A stretch of 64,000 nucleotides of DNA from Lysinibacillus louembei (GCF_033880585.1 NZ_CP137624.1:1604001-1668000); one strand, 5' to 3'; counted from the first letter of the stretch, positions 26,606 through 35,770 are shown. Notes: a model not told the origin generated them from the letters alone. Program-made: numbers and translations.

Positions 26606-26656
26606 TTGTCAGCCTATTAAAATACACTGAAACAGCATATTTTAATAGAATGACAA
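26606..26656. repeat. Long palindrome downstream of the Orf8-like gene
   Basis: TATTAAAATA (26615-26624) and TATTTTAATA (26638-26647) are perfect arms. CTG/CAG pairs inside the loop, and TTGTCA and TGACAA form an outer stem. There is no T-run, so a simple terminator is unlikely. It may be a processing hairpin or protein-binding site. Confidence 0.5.
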
Positions 26657-26712
26657 ACTTCTAATTAGGAAGCGTGTAACGCCCCAACACGCTTCCGTGA
26701 ATGGAGATTTGT

Positions 26713-26943
26713 TTATCTGATTTTAAAAGACAAAACTTTGGTGATCAGTCGAGTTTGCATTCTACCATATAGCATTTCATCGGCAACCAATAGTTGATTC
26801 CCATATTCATCTTTCATGGGACGTAAGGAGCGTTTTGAGATATACCCTCTATAATGTCTTAAAATGTAGTAAATCGCTTCTGTATCACCATCTGCTGCTT
26901 GTACAATTAAAGAGAAGGGAACCATCGGATATGTTATTTTCAT
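26713..26943 (-). CDS. Helix-turn-helix protein, Tn916 Orf8-like
   Basis: This 76-residue protein contains PFSLIVQAADGDTEAIYYIL and RYRGYISKRSLRPMKDEYGN-like segments typical of the small HTH_16 proteins that follow the Orf7-like sigma gene in Tn916-family elements (the string is interrupted in the middle as HYRGYISKRS). It overlaps the sigma-like gene by 4 bp. The pair normally activates excision and transfer genes. Confidence 0.8.
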   Translation of the reverse strand: MKITYPMVPFSLIVQAADGDTEAIYYILRHYRGYISKRSLRPMKDEYGNQLLVADEMLYGRMQTRLITKVLSFKIR

Positions 26944-27371
26944 TCTGCATGCTCCTTCATAAATTCTTTAATAATGGTTAGTCCACTGGTTCGGTGACGA
27001 TAGATTGTAGAACGACTTAAATTTAATAACTTTGAGATTTCTGTATCATTCATATCCACGAAATAATACAGCAAAATGATGTTACGCTTTTTATTTGACA
27101 AGTTTTTCAATGCTTCACTTAGTAAGTCATTTTTTAAACCAATACTAGAGCCGTACAATGAAAACATATGCATATCGATGTCATAGTAATCAATAGTAGA
27201 AAACTGATTGACAAGATGTTCTCCTGCATTTGAGAAGGAAACTTCTTGTTTTGAAATTCTTGATAGATATTTGAGATAATCTTTCCGTTCATCTTCTATC
27301 GCACGCTTACAAATGTAATCAAACTGGTTTTCTATGGTAGTTTGAAAAGAAGTTGTTCTCATTTTTCTCAC
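26940..27371 (-). CDS. Sigma-70-like regulator, Tn916 Orf7-like
   Basis: This 143-residue protein opens with TTIENQFDYICKRAIEDERK, as in Tn916 Orf7 relatives. The C-terminal region-4 helix-turn-helix reads LSNKKRNIILLYYFVDMNDT followed by SKLLNLSRSTIYRHR. It is coupled to the Orf8-like gene. In Tn916 these two proteins stimulate int/xis and transfer transcription. No transfer genes remain here, so its targets are reduced to the recombination genes. Confidence 0.85.
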   Translation of the reverse strand: MRKMRTTSFQTTIENQFDYICKRAIEDERKDYLKYLSRISKQEVSFSNAGEHLVNQFSTIDYYDIDMHMFSLYGSSIGLKNDLLSEALKNLSNKKRNIILLYYFVDMNDTEISKLLNLSRSTIYRHRTSGLTIIKEFMKEHAE

Positions 27372-27992
27372 CCCCTTTTTTGTGATGAAGAGAAGTGAGC
27401 TATGCTCTTTTGTCTCCCTTTGTACTTAGTCCCGACGCGAAAGGGCTGTTTGTTGCATTTTTGATGAAAAAACTTTTAAAAAGTTTTTAATAAACAAAAA
27501 AACACATAAACAGATTGCTCAGTCTGTCTATGTGTTTCAACAGTTGGTCTTATATACTCTAAAAAAACACATTTATAGGAGCTTTCATCCATGATAGATG
27601 AATAACTCATAATAATTAGAATAAAGAATATGAGTTTTGTTATACAAAAAAATCAACTAAACATATGTTAGTTGAGTAAAAAATAAAAATATATAGTAAA
27701 AGTCCTTACTCATAAAATATTTTAAAAGGGAAGAATATAAAGCCCAATCCTCCCTTCAGTAAATTAACAATTAAATAAAGAATTATCTAGCGATAAATTG
27801 ATAGCGTGTAGTATGATTATTTGTTATTTGTTTAAATGCTAATAATAATTGACTTCGTACAAATACATTGGTTTTTTACTGTATTCTCACTACCAGCAAT
27901 CGATCATTATTAGATGTAACAATTACCTCGAAACAATAGTAGAAGTCGACATACGAACTAAATGGTCTTGATGACATCGTTCGAGAACAAAC
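27372..27992. other. Non-coding remnant between the sigma-like gene and IS66
   Basis: This AT-rich stretch has no supported gene. It contains an A/T hairpin near 27469-27489 and a terminator at 27494-27535. The rest was probably flanking element DNA before IS66 inserted. Confidence 0.4.
27494..27535 (-). terminator. Minus-strand intrinsic terminator upstream of the sigma-like gene
   Basis: ACACATA (27502-27508) pairs with TATGTGT (27529-27535), with ACAGA/TCTGT inside. On the minus strand it is followed by a T-run. It would insulate the Orf7-like gene from upstream transcription; the gene it originally ended is gone or replaced by IS66. Confidence 0.65.
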
Positions 27993-28046
27993 GTAAGCGT
28001 CAAATAGCGGCCACCTAGTTTTAGGCAGCCGCTATTGTTATGTTAT

Positions 28047-29687
28047 CTATATAGTTCGTTTTGGTACGTGGCAGTGGGTCGGAATTTTATCTGACCAAGG
28101 CATCAACGCATCTAACGCTGCGTCGTCTGTTCGTTCAATTAACGGCAGCTGTTCCAAGACATACGTTAAATATTTCAGCGGATCGAGTTGGTTCTCTTTG
28201 GCTGTTTCTACAATGCTGTAAATGACAGCACTAGCCTTTGCGCCTTTTGGAGAACGCGCAAATAACCACGCCTTGCGGCCGATAACGAAAGGTTTAATCG
28301 AACGTTCGCCTCGATTATTATCTAACTCTAGGCGACCATCCTTTAAAAATACCACGAGTTTTTGCCACTGATTTAAACAGTATGTAATGGCTTCACCTAA
28401 TTTTGTTTTTGGTGCGACACGGGCTTTTTCTGTTTTTAGCCATACTAAAAAATCATCTAATACAGGTTTACTCTGCTTCAGACGTTCCTCGTAGCGACCT
28501 TCAGGTGTACAGTCGTCCATTTTATTAATCTTTTTGTCGATCGCAAATAAACGATTACAGAATTGAAGGCCTATTTTTGCGGCACATGGCTGCTCTGTAT
28601 TTTGTAGATTTGCTGGTAAGGATTTCAGTGCTTCCTCATATTTTCGACGCGCGTGCGCCCAGCACCCGACCAACTCGACATTTTTCAAGTCGTGATAACC
28701 TGCATATCCATCGACATGGAGATAACCTGAAAAACCTTGTAAAAATGCTTTGGGATGTTTACCCGAGCGTGTTGTTTGATAGTCATAAAGCACGATGGGC
28801 GTTACTGCTCGACCTGTTCGATACATCCACATAAACGATTTACTTGTCGCAGCGCGACCAGGTTCATTTAATACTTGTAAACTGGTCTCATCCGCATGGG
28901 CAATATCCTCTTGTAGTAGTTTTTTATGAAGATGATGATATAAATGGATGAGCCATGTGTTCGCCCCATACATCATCCAGTTCGCCATCGTTTGACGTGA
29001 GAGTGAAATGCCCATTCGCTCTAATTGTTTTTCTTGTCGATAAAGCGGAAGACCTTCACAATATTTTTGGCTCATCAAATAAGCCATCGCTGATGGCAAA
29101 GCTAAGCTACCTGGATACATAGGCGCTGGCATTTTCGCTGTGACGATTGGTGTCTCAGTTCCTTCTTTTTCACACTGACGGCAACTATAGATGTGTTGCA
29201 CATGTTCAACCACTTCGACTTGTGCCGGAATGATTTTTAATTCACGACGGATTTGTGTGCTCATTTCGTGTGTCTTTTCACCGCAACACAAACAAACCTG
29301 TTCCTCATCGGTTAAACGATAGTGAATCGTTTCGACAGACAAGTTTTCTAACATCGCTTCGATTTGACCCGAACGCTTTTTACGTTTATATGTAACCGTT
29401 TCAAGCATCGGTTCTTCGACCGTGTTATCTGACGTCATTTCCATTTCATTGAATAGCGTCAGCGCAAGTTGATCTTGGTTGGTTTTTTCACTTGAAGCCC
29501 CAAATTTCTTTTGTTGGCTGAGGCGGAACTGTGCTTCCAACCAGTTGAGTTTAGCCATAAGGACTTCATTTTGTTTTTCCAACGCCGCATTCTTTTTTAC
29601 GAGTTCTTCAATTGTAAGTGTGGGTGTTTGTTCGATTTTTACCATAGCTAAAGAAATTCGACTTGAATAGCCGAATTCCTTTTTCAA
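28047..29687 (-). CDS. tnpC: IS66 transposase TnpC
   Basis: This 546-residue transposase has an N-terminal leucine-zipper-like coiled coil (about residues 20-55), a Cys-rich zinc-finger region (CLCCG, CRQC), and a DDE domain with Asp in HADET, Asp in HVDGYAGYHD and Glu in NRGERSIKPF. The C-terminal IS66 tail (LDPLKYLTYVLEQLP) is present. It overlaps tnpB by 4 bp. No internal stop is seen, so it may be active. Confidence 0.93.
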   Translation of the reverse strand: MKKEFGYSSRISLAMVKIEQTPTLTIEELVKKNAALEKQNEVLMAKLNWLEAQFRLSQQKKFGASSEKTNQDQLALTLFNEMEMTSDNTVEEPMLETVTYKRKKRSGQIEAMLENLSVETIHYRLTDEEQVCLCCGEKTHEMSTQIRRELKIIPAQVEVVEHVQHIYSCRQCEKEGTETPIVTAKMPAPMYPGSLALPSAMAYLMSQKYCEGLPLYRQEKQLERMGISLSRQTMANWMMYGANTWLIHLYHHLHKKLLQEDIAHADETSLQVLNEPGRAATSKSFMWMYRTGRAVTPIVLYDYQTTRSGKHPKAFLQGFSGYLHVDGYAGYHDLKNVELVGCWAHARRKYEEALKSLPANLQNTEQPCAAKIGLQFCNRLFAIDKKINKMDDCTPEGRYEERLKQSKPVLDDFLVWLKTEKARVAPKTKLGEAITYCLNQWQKLVVFLKDGRLELDNNRGERSIKPFVIGRKAWLFARSPKGAKASAVIYSIVETAKENQLDPLKYLTYVLEQLPLIERTDDAALDALMPWSDKIPTHCHVPKRTI

Positions 29688-30037
29688 ATGACAACTTTAG
29701 CAGAAACCTTCATATGTGAGGATTTTTGATTCATAGCTAACCCTTCCAGTAACCATTTAAATTGACGCCCGGAGATTTTTAAAGGTGTGGTTGCTTCATT
29801 AGGCCAGTCAAACAAGCCTTCTTCTAACCGGCGATAAAAGAGCCAAAAGCCATTATGGTCCCAGTGAAGAATTTTTAATTTATCCTTTTTTCGATTACAG
29901 AATACAAAGAGATGCGATGAAAAGGGATCAAGCTGAAAGCTTTCTTGTACAATCGCAGCGAGCCCATCCACGGATTTCCGTAAATCCGTTGGTCCACACG
30001 CAATGAACACTTGATCCATTCGTAAATTAGTGAACAT
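29684..30037 (-). CDS. tnpB: IS66 accessory protein TnpB
   Basis: This 117-residue IS66 Orf2 protein has the hallmark ACGPTDLRKSVDGLAAIV and HLFVFCNRKKDKLKILHWD. It is needed for transposition together with TnpA and TnpC, though its biochemical role is unclear. The ATG at 30037 is preferred over a TTG 12 bp upstream. Confidence 0.92.
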   Translation of the reverse strand: MFTNLRMDQVFIACGPTDLRKSVDGLAAIVQESFQLDPFSSHLFVFCNRKKDKLKILHWDHNGFWLFYRRLEEGLFDWPNEATTPLKISGRQFKWLLEGLAMNQKSSHMKVSAKVVI

Positions 30038-30344
30038 GATGTTGTACAACCTGAAGAACTTTACTTAACGTTCCTTCATCAAAATCGGGTGGACAATCAA
30101 TGGTGATGCCATTTAATTTAATCGTAATAGGAATTATTTCAGGTAGAACAGGCTCTTGTACAACAACTGGCAACCAATGAGCAGGCTGAATTTTTGTCTG
30201 TGTACGTGATTTACGTAGCCACTGGTACATACTTTGAACAGGTATATTTTCTTTTGTGCACCAAGCGGCAACGCTTGCTTCACCACTTGTGTGGAAAGCT
30301 TGAATACGAGATTGCCACATTAATTGGCGTTCCGATCGTTTCAT
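30027..30344 (-). CDS. tnpA: IS66 accessory protein TnpA
   Basis: This 105-residue IS66 Orf1-type protein has a helix-turn-helix segment (GEASVAAWCTKENIPVQSMY, then QWLRKSR). The ATG at 30344 has GGAGG at proper distance; the frame extends 10 codons further without a better site. It overlaps tnpB by about 11 bp. Confidence 0.85.
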   Translation of the reverse strand: MKRSERQLMWQSRIQAFHTSGEASVAAWCTKENIPVQSMYQWLRKSRTQTKIQPAHWLPVVVQEPVLPEIIPITIKLNGITIDCPPDFDEGTLSKVLQVVQHHVH

Positions 30345-30471
30345 AAAAAAACCTCCAACTTGATTCATTTTCATGATTGTCTCATGGCCATGAAATTCGT
30401 TGAAGGTGTGCTGTATTTGGCGCTTACTTTTGAACGTAATCTTTCACCATAAGAGACGTAGGTTAGTTATA

Positions 30472-31185
30472 TTATTTTGATAAATTATTCAGTTGACTTT
30501 TTAGAACTTTAACTTCAAACGGATATAAGATTAAATGAAAGCACATATGAACCAGTATTGCAGCAATGATACCATTATTATAAAATTGCCATCCACAAAT
30601 TATACCTACAAGCATATTGCCAATAAAAATGTAACTATACAGTGTAAATGACTTTCCAGCTATTGACGAACCTTGATAATGCGCTAGTGTAAAAATCAAA
30701 CTAGATACAACAACAGATGTGGCTACCGATATTCCTTCTGTTAGGAAAGATTGCGTTAACCAAAGTAATAAACTCATTATTCCCCAACGAAAAATAAGTT
30801 CTTCAACTACACTTGCATACAGTATTCGATTCGCGATGCCAATTGAATTTCTATGTTTTTCAATCTTATAAAAAGCTTTACCTAAAAGAGGTCTAAAGAA
30901 GACATAATAGATTAAAATATGTGTAATTGAACATCCAATACCTACTAAGGCAGCTTCTATCCAACTACTAATAAAGATATTCTCCGTAGGAAGACTTATT
31001 TTATTAATTAATGCGACACCCAGCGCTACAAATACACTTAGGAAAACAAGTTGTAAAATAATAGCTACAATAACAGGCACTTCTCGTTTTCCAGAAGCCG
31101 TTTTATTATTAAGCAAAATGGAAGAAATAATTGTACCAGGGATAGAGATAGAAACGAGAGTTATAAACACTACCCAATTAAACAT
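30472..31185 (-). CDS. CPBP-family intramembrane metalloprotease
   Basis: This 237-residue polytopic protein (about seven helices) carries the CAAX/CPBP motifs: EELIFR (EExxxR), FTLAH (FxxxH) and HMCFH for the third, His-containing motif. Family members cleave within membranes and in bacteria are often linked to bacteriocin immunity or peptide processing. It overlaps the MarR-type gene by 8 bp and is probably controlled by it. Substrate unknown. Confidence 0.82.
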   Translation of the reverse strand: MFNWVVFITLVSISIPGTIISSILLNNKTASGKREVPVIVAIILQLVFLSVFVALGVALINKISLPTENIFISSWIEAALVGIGCSITHILIYYVFFRPLLGKAFYKIEKHRNSIGIANRILYASVVEELIFRWGIMSLLLWLTQSFLTEGISVATSVVVSSLIFTLAHYQGSSIAGKSFTLYSYIFIGNMLVGIICGWQFYNNGIIAAILVHMCFHLILYPFEVKVLKSQLNNLSK

Positions 31186-31630
31186 GATCAGATTCCTCAG
31201 TAATTATATTATACAATTTTTGGGCAAAATCCCTAAATTGCTTTGTTTCTTTTAAAGATAATTTAGAATAATACTTTTCTATAACCAAGTCATCCATTTC
31301 CTCGTACTTTTTAAAAAAATCTTTTCCTTTCCCATCGATTCTTACCAAAATTTCTCTTCTATTCTGTGGATTGATACTTCTTGAGACATAGTTTCCTTGC
31401 TCTAGTTTATTAACAAGTTGACTTACTGAACTCATTGATAGCTGTAACTGATGAGATATGTCTTGAATTTTTGCCGGTTCAATTTCATGAATAAGATGGA
31501 GTACCATAAACTGCTTTGGAGAGAGTTCAATATCTAGTATAGAGTAATAGTTAATTACTAAATGATGATTGATTTTATCAAATAATGAAAATCCTTCTTT
31601 AATGAAATCACCTTGTTTCAAATTATTCAC
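31178..31630 (-). CDS. MarR-family transcriptional regulator
   Basis: This 150-residue winged helix protein has recognition helix region IQDISHQLQLSMSSVSQLVN and wing NRREILVRIDGKG, typical of MarR. It is the first gene of a two-gene unit with the CPBP protease. A perfect palindrome 17 bp upstream of the start codon is its probable operator, so it is likely autorepressing. Ligand unknown. Confidence 0.88.
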   Translation of the reverse strand: MNNLKQGDFIKEGFSLFDKINHHLVINYYSILDIELSPKQFMVLHLIHEIEPAKIQDISHQLQLSMSSVSQLVNKLEQGNYVSRSINPQNRREILVRIDGKGKDFFKKYEEMDDLVIEKYYSKLSLKETKQFRDFAQKLYNIITEESDHV

Positions 31631-31646
31631 CTCTTAATATTTATAT

Positions 31647-31663
31647 GATTAAATATTTTAATC
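31647..31663. promoter_or_regulatory. Palindromic operator candidate for the MarR-type regulator
   Basis: GATTAAATATTTTAATC has perfect 7-bp arms around TAT and lies 17 bp upstream of the regulator start codon. MarR dimers bind symmetric sites of about this length. The AT-rich background makes chance symmetry possible. Confidence 0.45.
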
Positions 31664-32362
31664 CGATAAACTATTTATGTAATTAAACTATAATGCTATC
31701 TATTTAAATTGTCAAGAAAATTTAAAAGTAATTTTAAATCTTGATTATTCACTGTAATTTCCTCCTTCATATACTATAACGTTTTACAGTAACGGTTTAT
31801 TGGTAAATTAATAAATATGATTTTAGAACATTAATCCTAAACATGATTAAAATTAATATCACTATAAGTACAACTTCCTAAGTATTCAATTCAATATATT
31901 GAATATTTAACTATGACCTATAATCTGCCTCAATTTTCCTTGACCCACTTTTTGACTTTAAATGTTCTAGTTTTTTAGACATAAAAATAGCCCTATCACA
32001 TTACTAGAATCTAAAGAGGCAAAACGGGGCGGCTTTTCACAAACGGTACGAATCCTATTTATTATCATATTATTGTCCTTTGACAAAGAAAGCATGGAAG
32101 ATAACGTCGTACAGTATATAACTAAAAATCAGGTTTGTTTTACTAACGATGAGCTATCTGGTTTTTGCACCATGAATTTCCATAGAAAAGAGCAAATTAA
32201 TAAATCTAATGTAATCGTGGTAGATTACTGGCGATAACTCATCAGTAAGGTAATGATACTTCTCCTCTCATGGTTTGGGCGTTCAAAGCGTCACAAGCCA
32301 TGAGAAGGATTGGCGTACTATGAGTAGTAGTTTAACGTTTTATTAAAAATTTTTTCTTGCTT
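31664..32362. other. Gap of about 700 bp with an ORF remnant and a hairpin
   Basis: No intact gene is seen. A plus-strand frame of about 88 codons with no start codon runs from about 31974 to the stop at 32237 (contains ESKEAKRGGFSQTVRILF, then DVVQ-like and KSNVIVVDYWR segments) and looks like the end of a lost gene that I cannot identify. A long imperfect hairpin (CTCATGG...CCATGAG) spans about 32262-32309 and could terminate that gene or the convergent LysR gene. Confidence 0.4.
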
Positions 32363-33232
32363 TCATTTAAATACATTTTTTGCTATATGAAGAAATTCCT
32401 TAACCGCAGGAGAAGCATTCGTAATAGATTGACAGGCAAGTGCTACTTCACGGCTGTTTTCAATATTTAGTTTGCTGATTTTTATATTTTGCTGTGTCTT
32501 TAAAAATAATTCTGGACCAATCGTAACGCCAAGTCCTTCCTGTACCATATTAGCGATGGTTGTACAGTCGTGTACTTCGAAAAGAATAGATGGTTTAATT
32601 TGTGCTTCTGCAAATAATTCCTCAACATGTGATTGGTACATCCCTGTTGGCATAATAAAGGATTCATCCATTAAATCATTCATCTCTACTATTTCTTTAG
32701 AATGGAATTGATGAGCAGGGTGATAAGCGACTACCATTTTGTCTTTAATCAAAGGAACCAAATCGAAATTGGGGTTTGATTTTCCTTTTACTACAAATCC
32801 AATGTCAATAATGCCTGAACCCAACCATTCCGTAATTTCTTCATAGGTTCCTTCATAAAATTTAAATTCTATTTTAGGATGCTTTTTCCGGAATTTTGCA
32901 AGTAATTTAGGCAATAAGCAGGAAGAAGCACTTGCAAAAGTGCCGATACGAATAATACCTGTTTCCAAGCTGGTCATAAGCGCAATTTCTTGATTAATGG
33001 TCTCCACTCTTTTCAATATTTCTCTAATATGCGGCAGAATTTTTTGCCCCATTTCTGTAAGTATTATTCCTTTTTTTCGATCACGAATTAATAAAGAAAC
33101 TCCCCATTCAGATTCTAAACTCGCAACTGCATGGCTCACGGCTGATTGAGTCATATTTAATATTTCAGCAGTTTCTGTAAAGCTTCCTATCTCAACCACT
33201 TTTGCAATGATTTCATAGCGTACAATAGTCAT
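32363..33232 (-). CDS. LysR-family transcriptional regulator
   Basis: This 289-residue protein has an N-terminal winged helix (FTETAEILNMTQSAVSHAVA, residues about 18-37) and a periplasmic-binding-like effector domain from about residue 90. It is divergent from an MFS transporter gene 100 bp away, the usual arrangement in which the LysR protein controls its neighbour. A perfect 16-bp palindrome overlaps its own start codon. Effector unknown. Confidence 0.88.
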   Translation of the reverse strand: MTIVRYEIIAKVVEIGSFTETAEILNMTQSAVSHAVASLESEWGVSLLIRDRKKGIILTEMGQKILPHIREILKRVETINQEIALMTSLETGIIRIGTFASASSCLLPKLLAKFRKKHPKIEFKFYEGTYEEITEWLGSGIIDIGFVVKGKSNPNFDLVPLIKDKMVVAYHPAHQFHSKEIVEMNDLMDESFIMPTGMYQSHVEELFAEAQIKPSILFEVHDCTTIANMVQEGLGVTIGPELFLKTQQNIKISKLNIENSREVALACQSITNASPAVKEFLHIAKNVFK

Positions 33233-33246
33233 GAGTAATTACTCAT
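33231..33246. promoter_or_regulatory. Palindrome overlapping the LysR gene start
   Basis: ATGAGTAATTACTCAT is perfectly self-complementary and covers the start codon and Shine-Dalgarno region of the LysR gene. It could be an autoregulatory operator or an RNA hairpin limiting its translation. Confidence 0.4.
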
Positions 33247-33332
33247 CTCCCTTATTAAAAACATCAATTTTACTTATGTTAACATGGGATTTAAAATAAA
33301 AACAGTAGTTCAAATATAAGGAGATGTACAAA

Positions 33333-34505
33333 TTGAAAAATAATATAAATCAACTAATCATCATACTTTTAGCTTTAGGAGCTTTTGTCACAGGAACAGC
33401 AGAGTTTGTTGTTTCTGGAATTTTAGAACTGATTTCCTTTGAATTGGATGTTTCAATTTCAATGGCTGGTCAGTTAATTACGATTTATTCTTTATCTTAT
33501 GCTATTGGAGCATTGGTATTGGTCATGCTAACGTCTAAATTTGACCGTAAGAAAGTGCTTTTATGTGCCATCTCTATATTTATTCTAGGAAATCTAGTTG
33601 CATTTTTGAGCTATAATTTTGTCCTTCTTATGTTATCCAGAGTCATTATGGCGATAAGTGGAGGGTTATACATTGTTGTTGCCACCAATTATGCTGCGCA
33701 AATTGCAGTTCCAGAAAAAAGAGGTAGTGCTATGGCAACAGTCATTACAGGTTTCACTGTTTCATTAGTACTTGGAGTGCCTATCGGAACATTTTTAGCT
33801 GGACATTTTGATTGGCACTATATTTTCTTAATCATTGCACTTGGCACAGTTTTTTTAATGATGGGACTTTATAAATTATTACCAGCTATAAAAGGAAACC
33901 AACCGCTGCCATTTACACAACAGCTACAAATTATGAAAGATAAACGAGTCCTTACTGGTTTAATGACAACAATCTTTTGGATTTTAGGTTATACGATGGT
34001 GTTTGCCTACATTGCTCCATTATTAAGTCATACTGTTGATTTTTCTATAGAAATGACAAGTATCGCTTTATTTGTTTTAGGCACTTTTGCTTTTATTGGT
34101 TCACGCTTTGGAGGATATGCCGTAGACAGATGGGGACCTAATCGAACAATATCATTAAGTTTATGTGTTCATATCATCTCTTTATTTGTACTAGCATTTA
34201 CACAGTATAAGGCAGTAGGTGTATTTGTCACATTCGCTTTTTGGGGAGTAGCAACTTGGACAACGACACCAGCAAAGCAATTTTATCTGATTTCACTAAA
34301 ACCACAATCCTCTGAAACAGTACTTAGTTTTAATACAGCCTTAATGAATGTAGGAATGATGCTGGGTTCTGCATTAGGAGGAATCATTATTCAGTATACA
34401 AATATAGTGAATTTAAGCTGGATTGGTGGATTATTCGTTATACTCGCACTTATTTTTATCAGATATTCTTTTTATTTAAATAAAAATGTTATGAAGAACC
34501 ACTAA
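33333..34505 (+). CDS. MFS transporter, DHA1 drug:H+ antiporter type
   Basis: This 390-residue protein has 12 membrane helices. It shows the DHA1 loop 2-3 motif (LTSKFDRKKVLL) and TAEFVVSGILELIS in helix 1, as in AraJ/YdhP-like sugar or drug exporters. AAGGAG lies 9 bp before a TTG at 33333, whereas an in-frame ATG at 33324 would abut the ribosome site, so TTG is preferred. Export of a drug or metabolite under LysR control is inferred. Confidence 0.85.
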   Translation: MKNNINQLIIILLALGAFVTGTAEFVVSGILELISFELDVSISMAGQLITIYSLSYAIGALVLVMLTSKFDRKKVLLCAISIFILGNLVAFLSYNFVLLMLSRVIMAISGGLYIVVATNYAAQIAVPEKRGSAMATVITGFTVSLVLGVPIGTFLAGHFDWHYIFLIIALGTVFLMMGLYKLLPAIKGNQPLPFTQQLQIMKDKRVLTGLMTTIFWILGYTMVFAYIAPLLSHTVDFSIEMTSIALFVLGTFAFIGSRFGGYAVDRWGPNRTISLSLCVHIISLFVLAFTQYKAVGVFVTFAFWGVATWTTTPAKQFYLISLKPQSSETVLSFNTALMNVGMMLGSALGGIIIQYTNIVNLSWIGGLFVILALIFIRYSFYLNKNVMKNH

Positions 34506-34578
34506 TTTTCAGGAATTAAAAGATAATGTCTAAACCCAACTTGTACTTACCCCTGTCAAGTAGACAGCTTTAAAAAGA

Positions 34579-35441
34579 CTAAGCAGCCATCTGGTGTCGA
34601 TATTCTATCGGCGCCAGGTGGTTGAGTCGTTTTTGGAAGCGCTGGTAGTTATAAAAGTAGATGTATTGCTCTACAGCTTGTCTCACTGCTTCCTCCGAAT
34701 AATCATGTAACAGATACAAACATTCGCTTTTAAAGTGTGAGAAGAATGACTCGATACAAGCGTTGTCATGGTAGTTGCCTTTGCGAGAATGACTACCTAT
34801 CATGCCAAGCTGCTCTACTGTTTGATGATACTTAATGGATGTGTATTGGAAGCCCTGATCGGAGTGGAGGATGCTTCGATACACATTTCTTTTTGCCGTC
34901 AACTCTTGGAGTGTGTCCATGACTAACTCTAAATCATTACGCTCGCTAATTTTCCACGCGACAATTTCGTTGTTATATAAATCTTGAACAGCTGACAGGT
35001 ATAGGAAGCCATTTTTTGTTGGCAAATACGTAATGTCCGTAACGAGTACCTCATTTACTGTACGTCCTTGAATTTGCGTTCTAACACATTATCGAATACA
35101 CGGGAAATACGATTTCCCCACACACGACGCTTTTTACGAATCATCGATTGAATACCCAACTCACTCATTAAGCGATAGACTTTCTTATGATTCACATGAA
35201 AACCTTTGTCTTGTAAAGCCATCTTCATACGCGGATACCCATACATTTTATGCGTTTGATGAATCGCTAAAATGTGCTCCTTTAAAAGGATATCATTACG
35301 TTTACGTAAAGATACCTTGCCATTTTTAAGCCACTTATAATAGCCTGAGCGTTCCACTTTTGCCATTTCAGTGAGCCAGGTAATGGGGTAACGACCTTTC
35401 ATTTCTTCAATCATGAGGTAACGGTCTGGGTACGTTGGCAT
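34579..35441 (-). pseudogene. IS3-family transposase OrfB, frameshifted
   Basis: Two consecutive frames encode the halves of an IS150-type OrfB. The first (35441-35055) carries the HTH_21-like region (MYGYPRMKMALQDKGFHVN, RKKRRVWGN). The second (to 34579) carries the integrase core with TDITYLPTKNG, SILHSDQGFQYTS and NACIESFFSHFKSE, which supply the DDE residues. They meet near 35046-35060, where a single-base deletion fits best (the frame resumes as VNEVLVTDITY). A sequencing error cannot be excluded. Confidence 0.85.
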
Positions 35442-35449
35442 TCCTCCAT

Positions 35450-35770
35450 TTACAGATTTGGATACTGCTTTTTTAAGTATTCTACCTGTGCCTTATAGTA
35501 GTCCCGCTCTTCTTCTACATTTTTAAAGTGGACCCGTTTTCCTTTTAACGGATTCTTCACACCCTTTGCCCCTGAGCCTGTAGATGGAAGACGATTAAAC
35601 GCTTCAATTGATTTCCCTTCTTTAAATTTTTTCACCCAAGCCTTCACTTGTGAAACATTGCGAATCTTGTATTTGTCCGCAATCTTTTGCATACTTTCTT
35701 CTCCTGCTAAATAGGCCTGTACTATTTCTAATTTCAATTCATTTGAATACGTATTATTTTTTCTCGACAT
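35450..35770 (-). CDS. IS3-family transposase OrfA
   Basis: This 106-residue helix-turn-helix protein (ELKLEIVQAYLAGEESMQKI, then VSQVKAWVKKFKEG) is followed by a short coiled coil near the end. In IS3 elements OrfA binds the ends and fuses to OrfB by programmed -1 frameshifting. Here it is intact but its partner is broken. Confidence 0.88.
   Translation of the reverse strand: MSRKNNTYSNELKLEIVQAYLAGEESMQKIADKYKIRNVSQVKAWVKKFKEGKSIEAFNRLPSTGSGAKGVKNPLKGKRVHFKNVEEERDYYKAQVEYLKKQYPNL

Larger units (their letters stand above)
27993..30427 (-). mobile_element. IS66-family insertion sequence, complete
   Basis: The ends are inverted repeats starting GTAAGCGTCAAATA (27993) and, on the other strand, GTAAGCGCCAAATA (30427). 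Between them are the three IS66 genes tnpA, tnpB and tnpC in order on the minus strand. The flanking 8-mers GAACAAAC and TTTTGAAC do not match, so the usual 8-bp target duplication is not visible. Confidence 0.9.
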
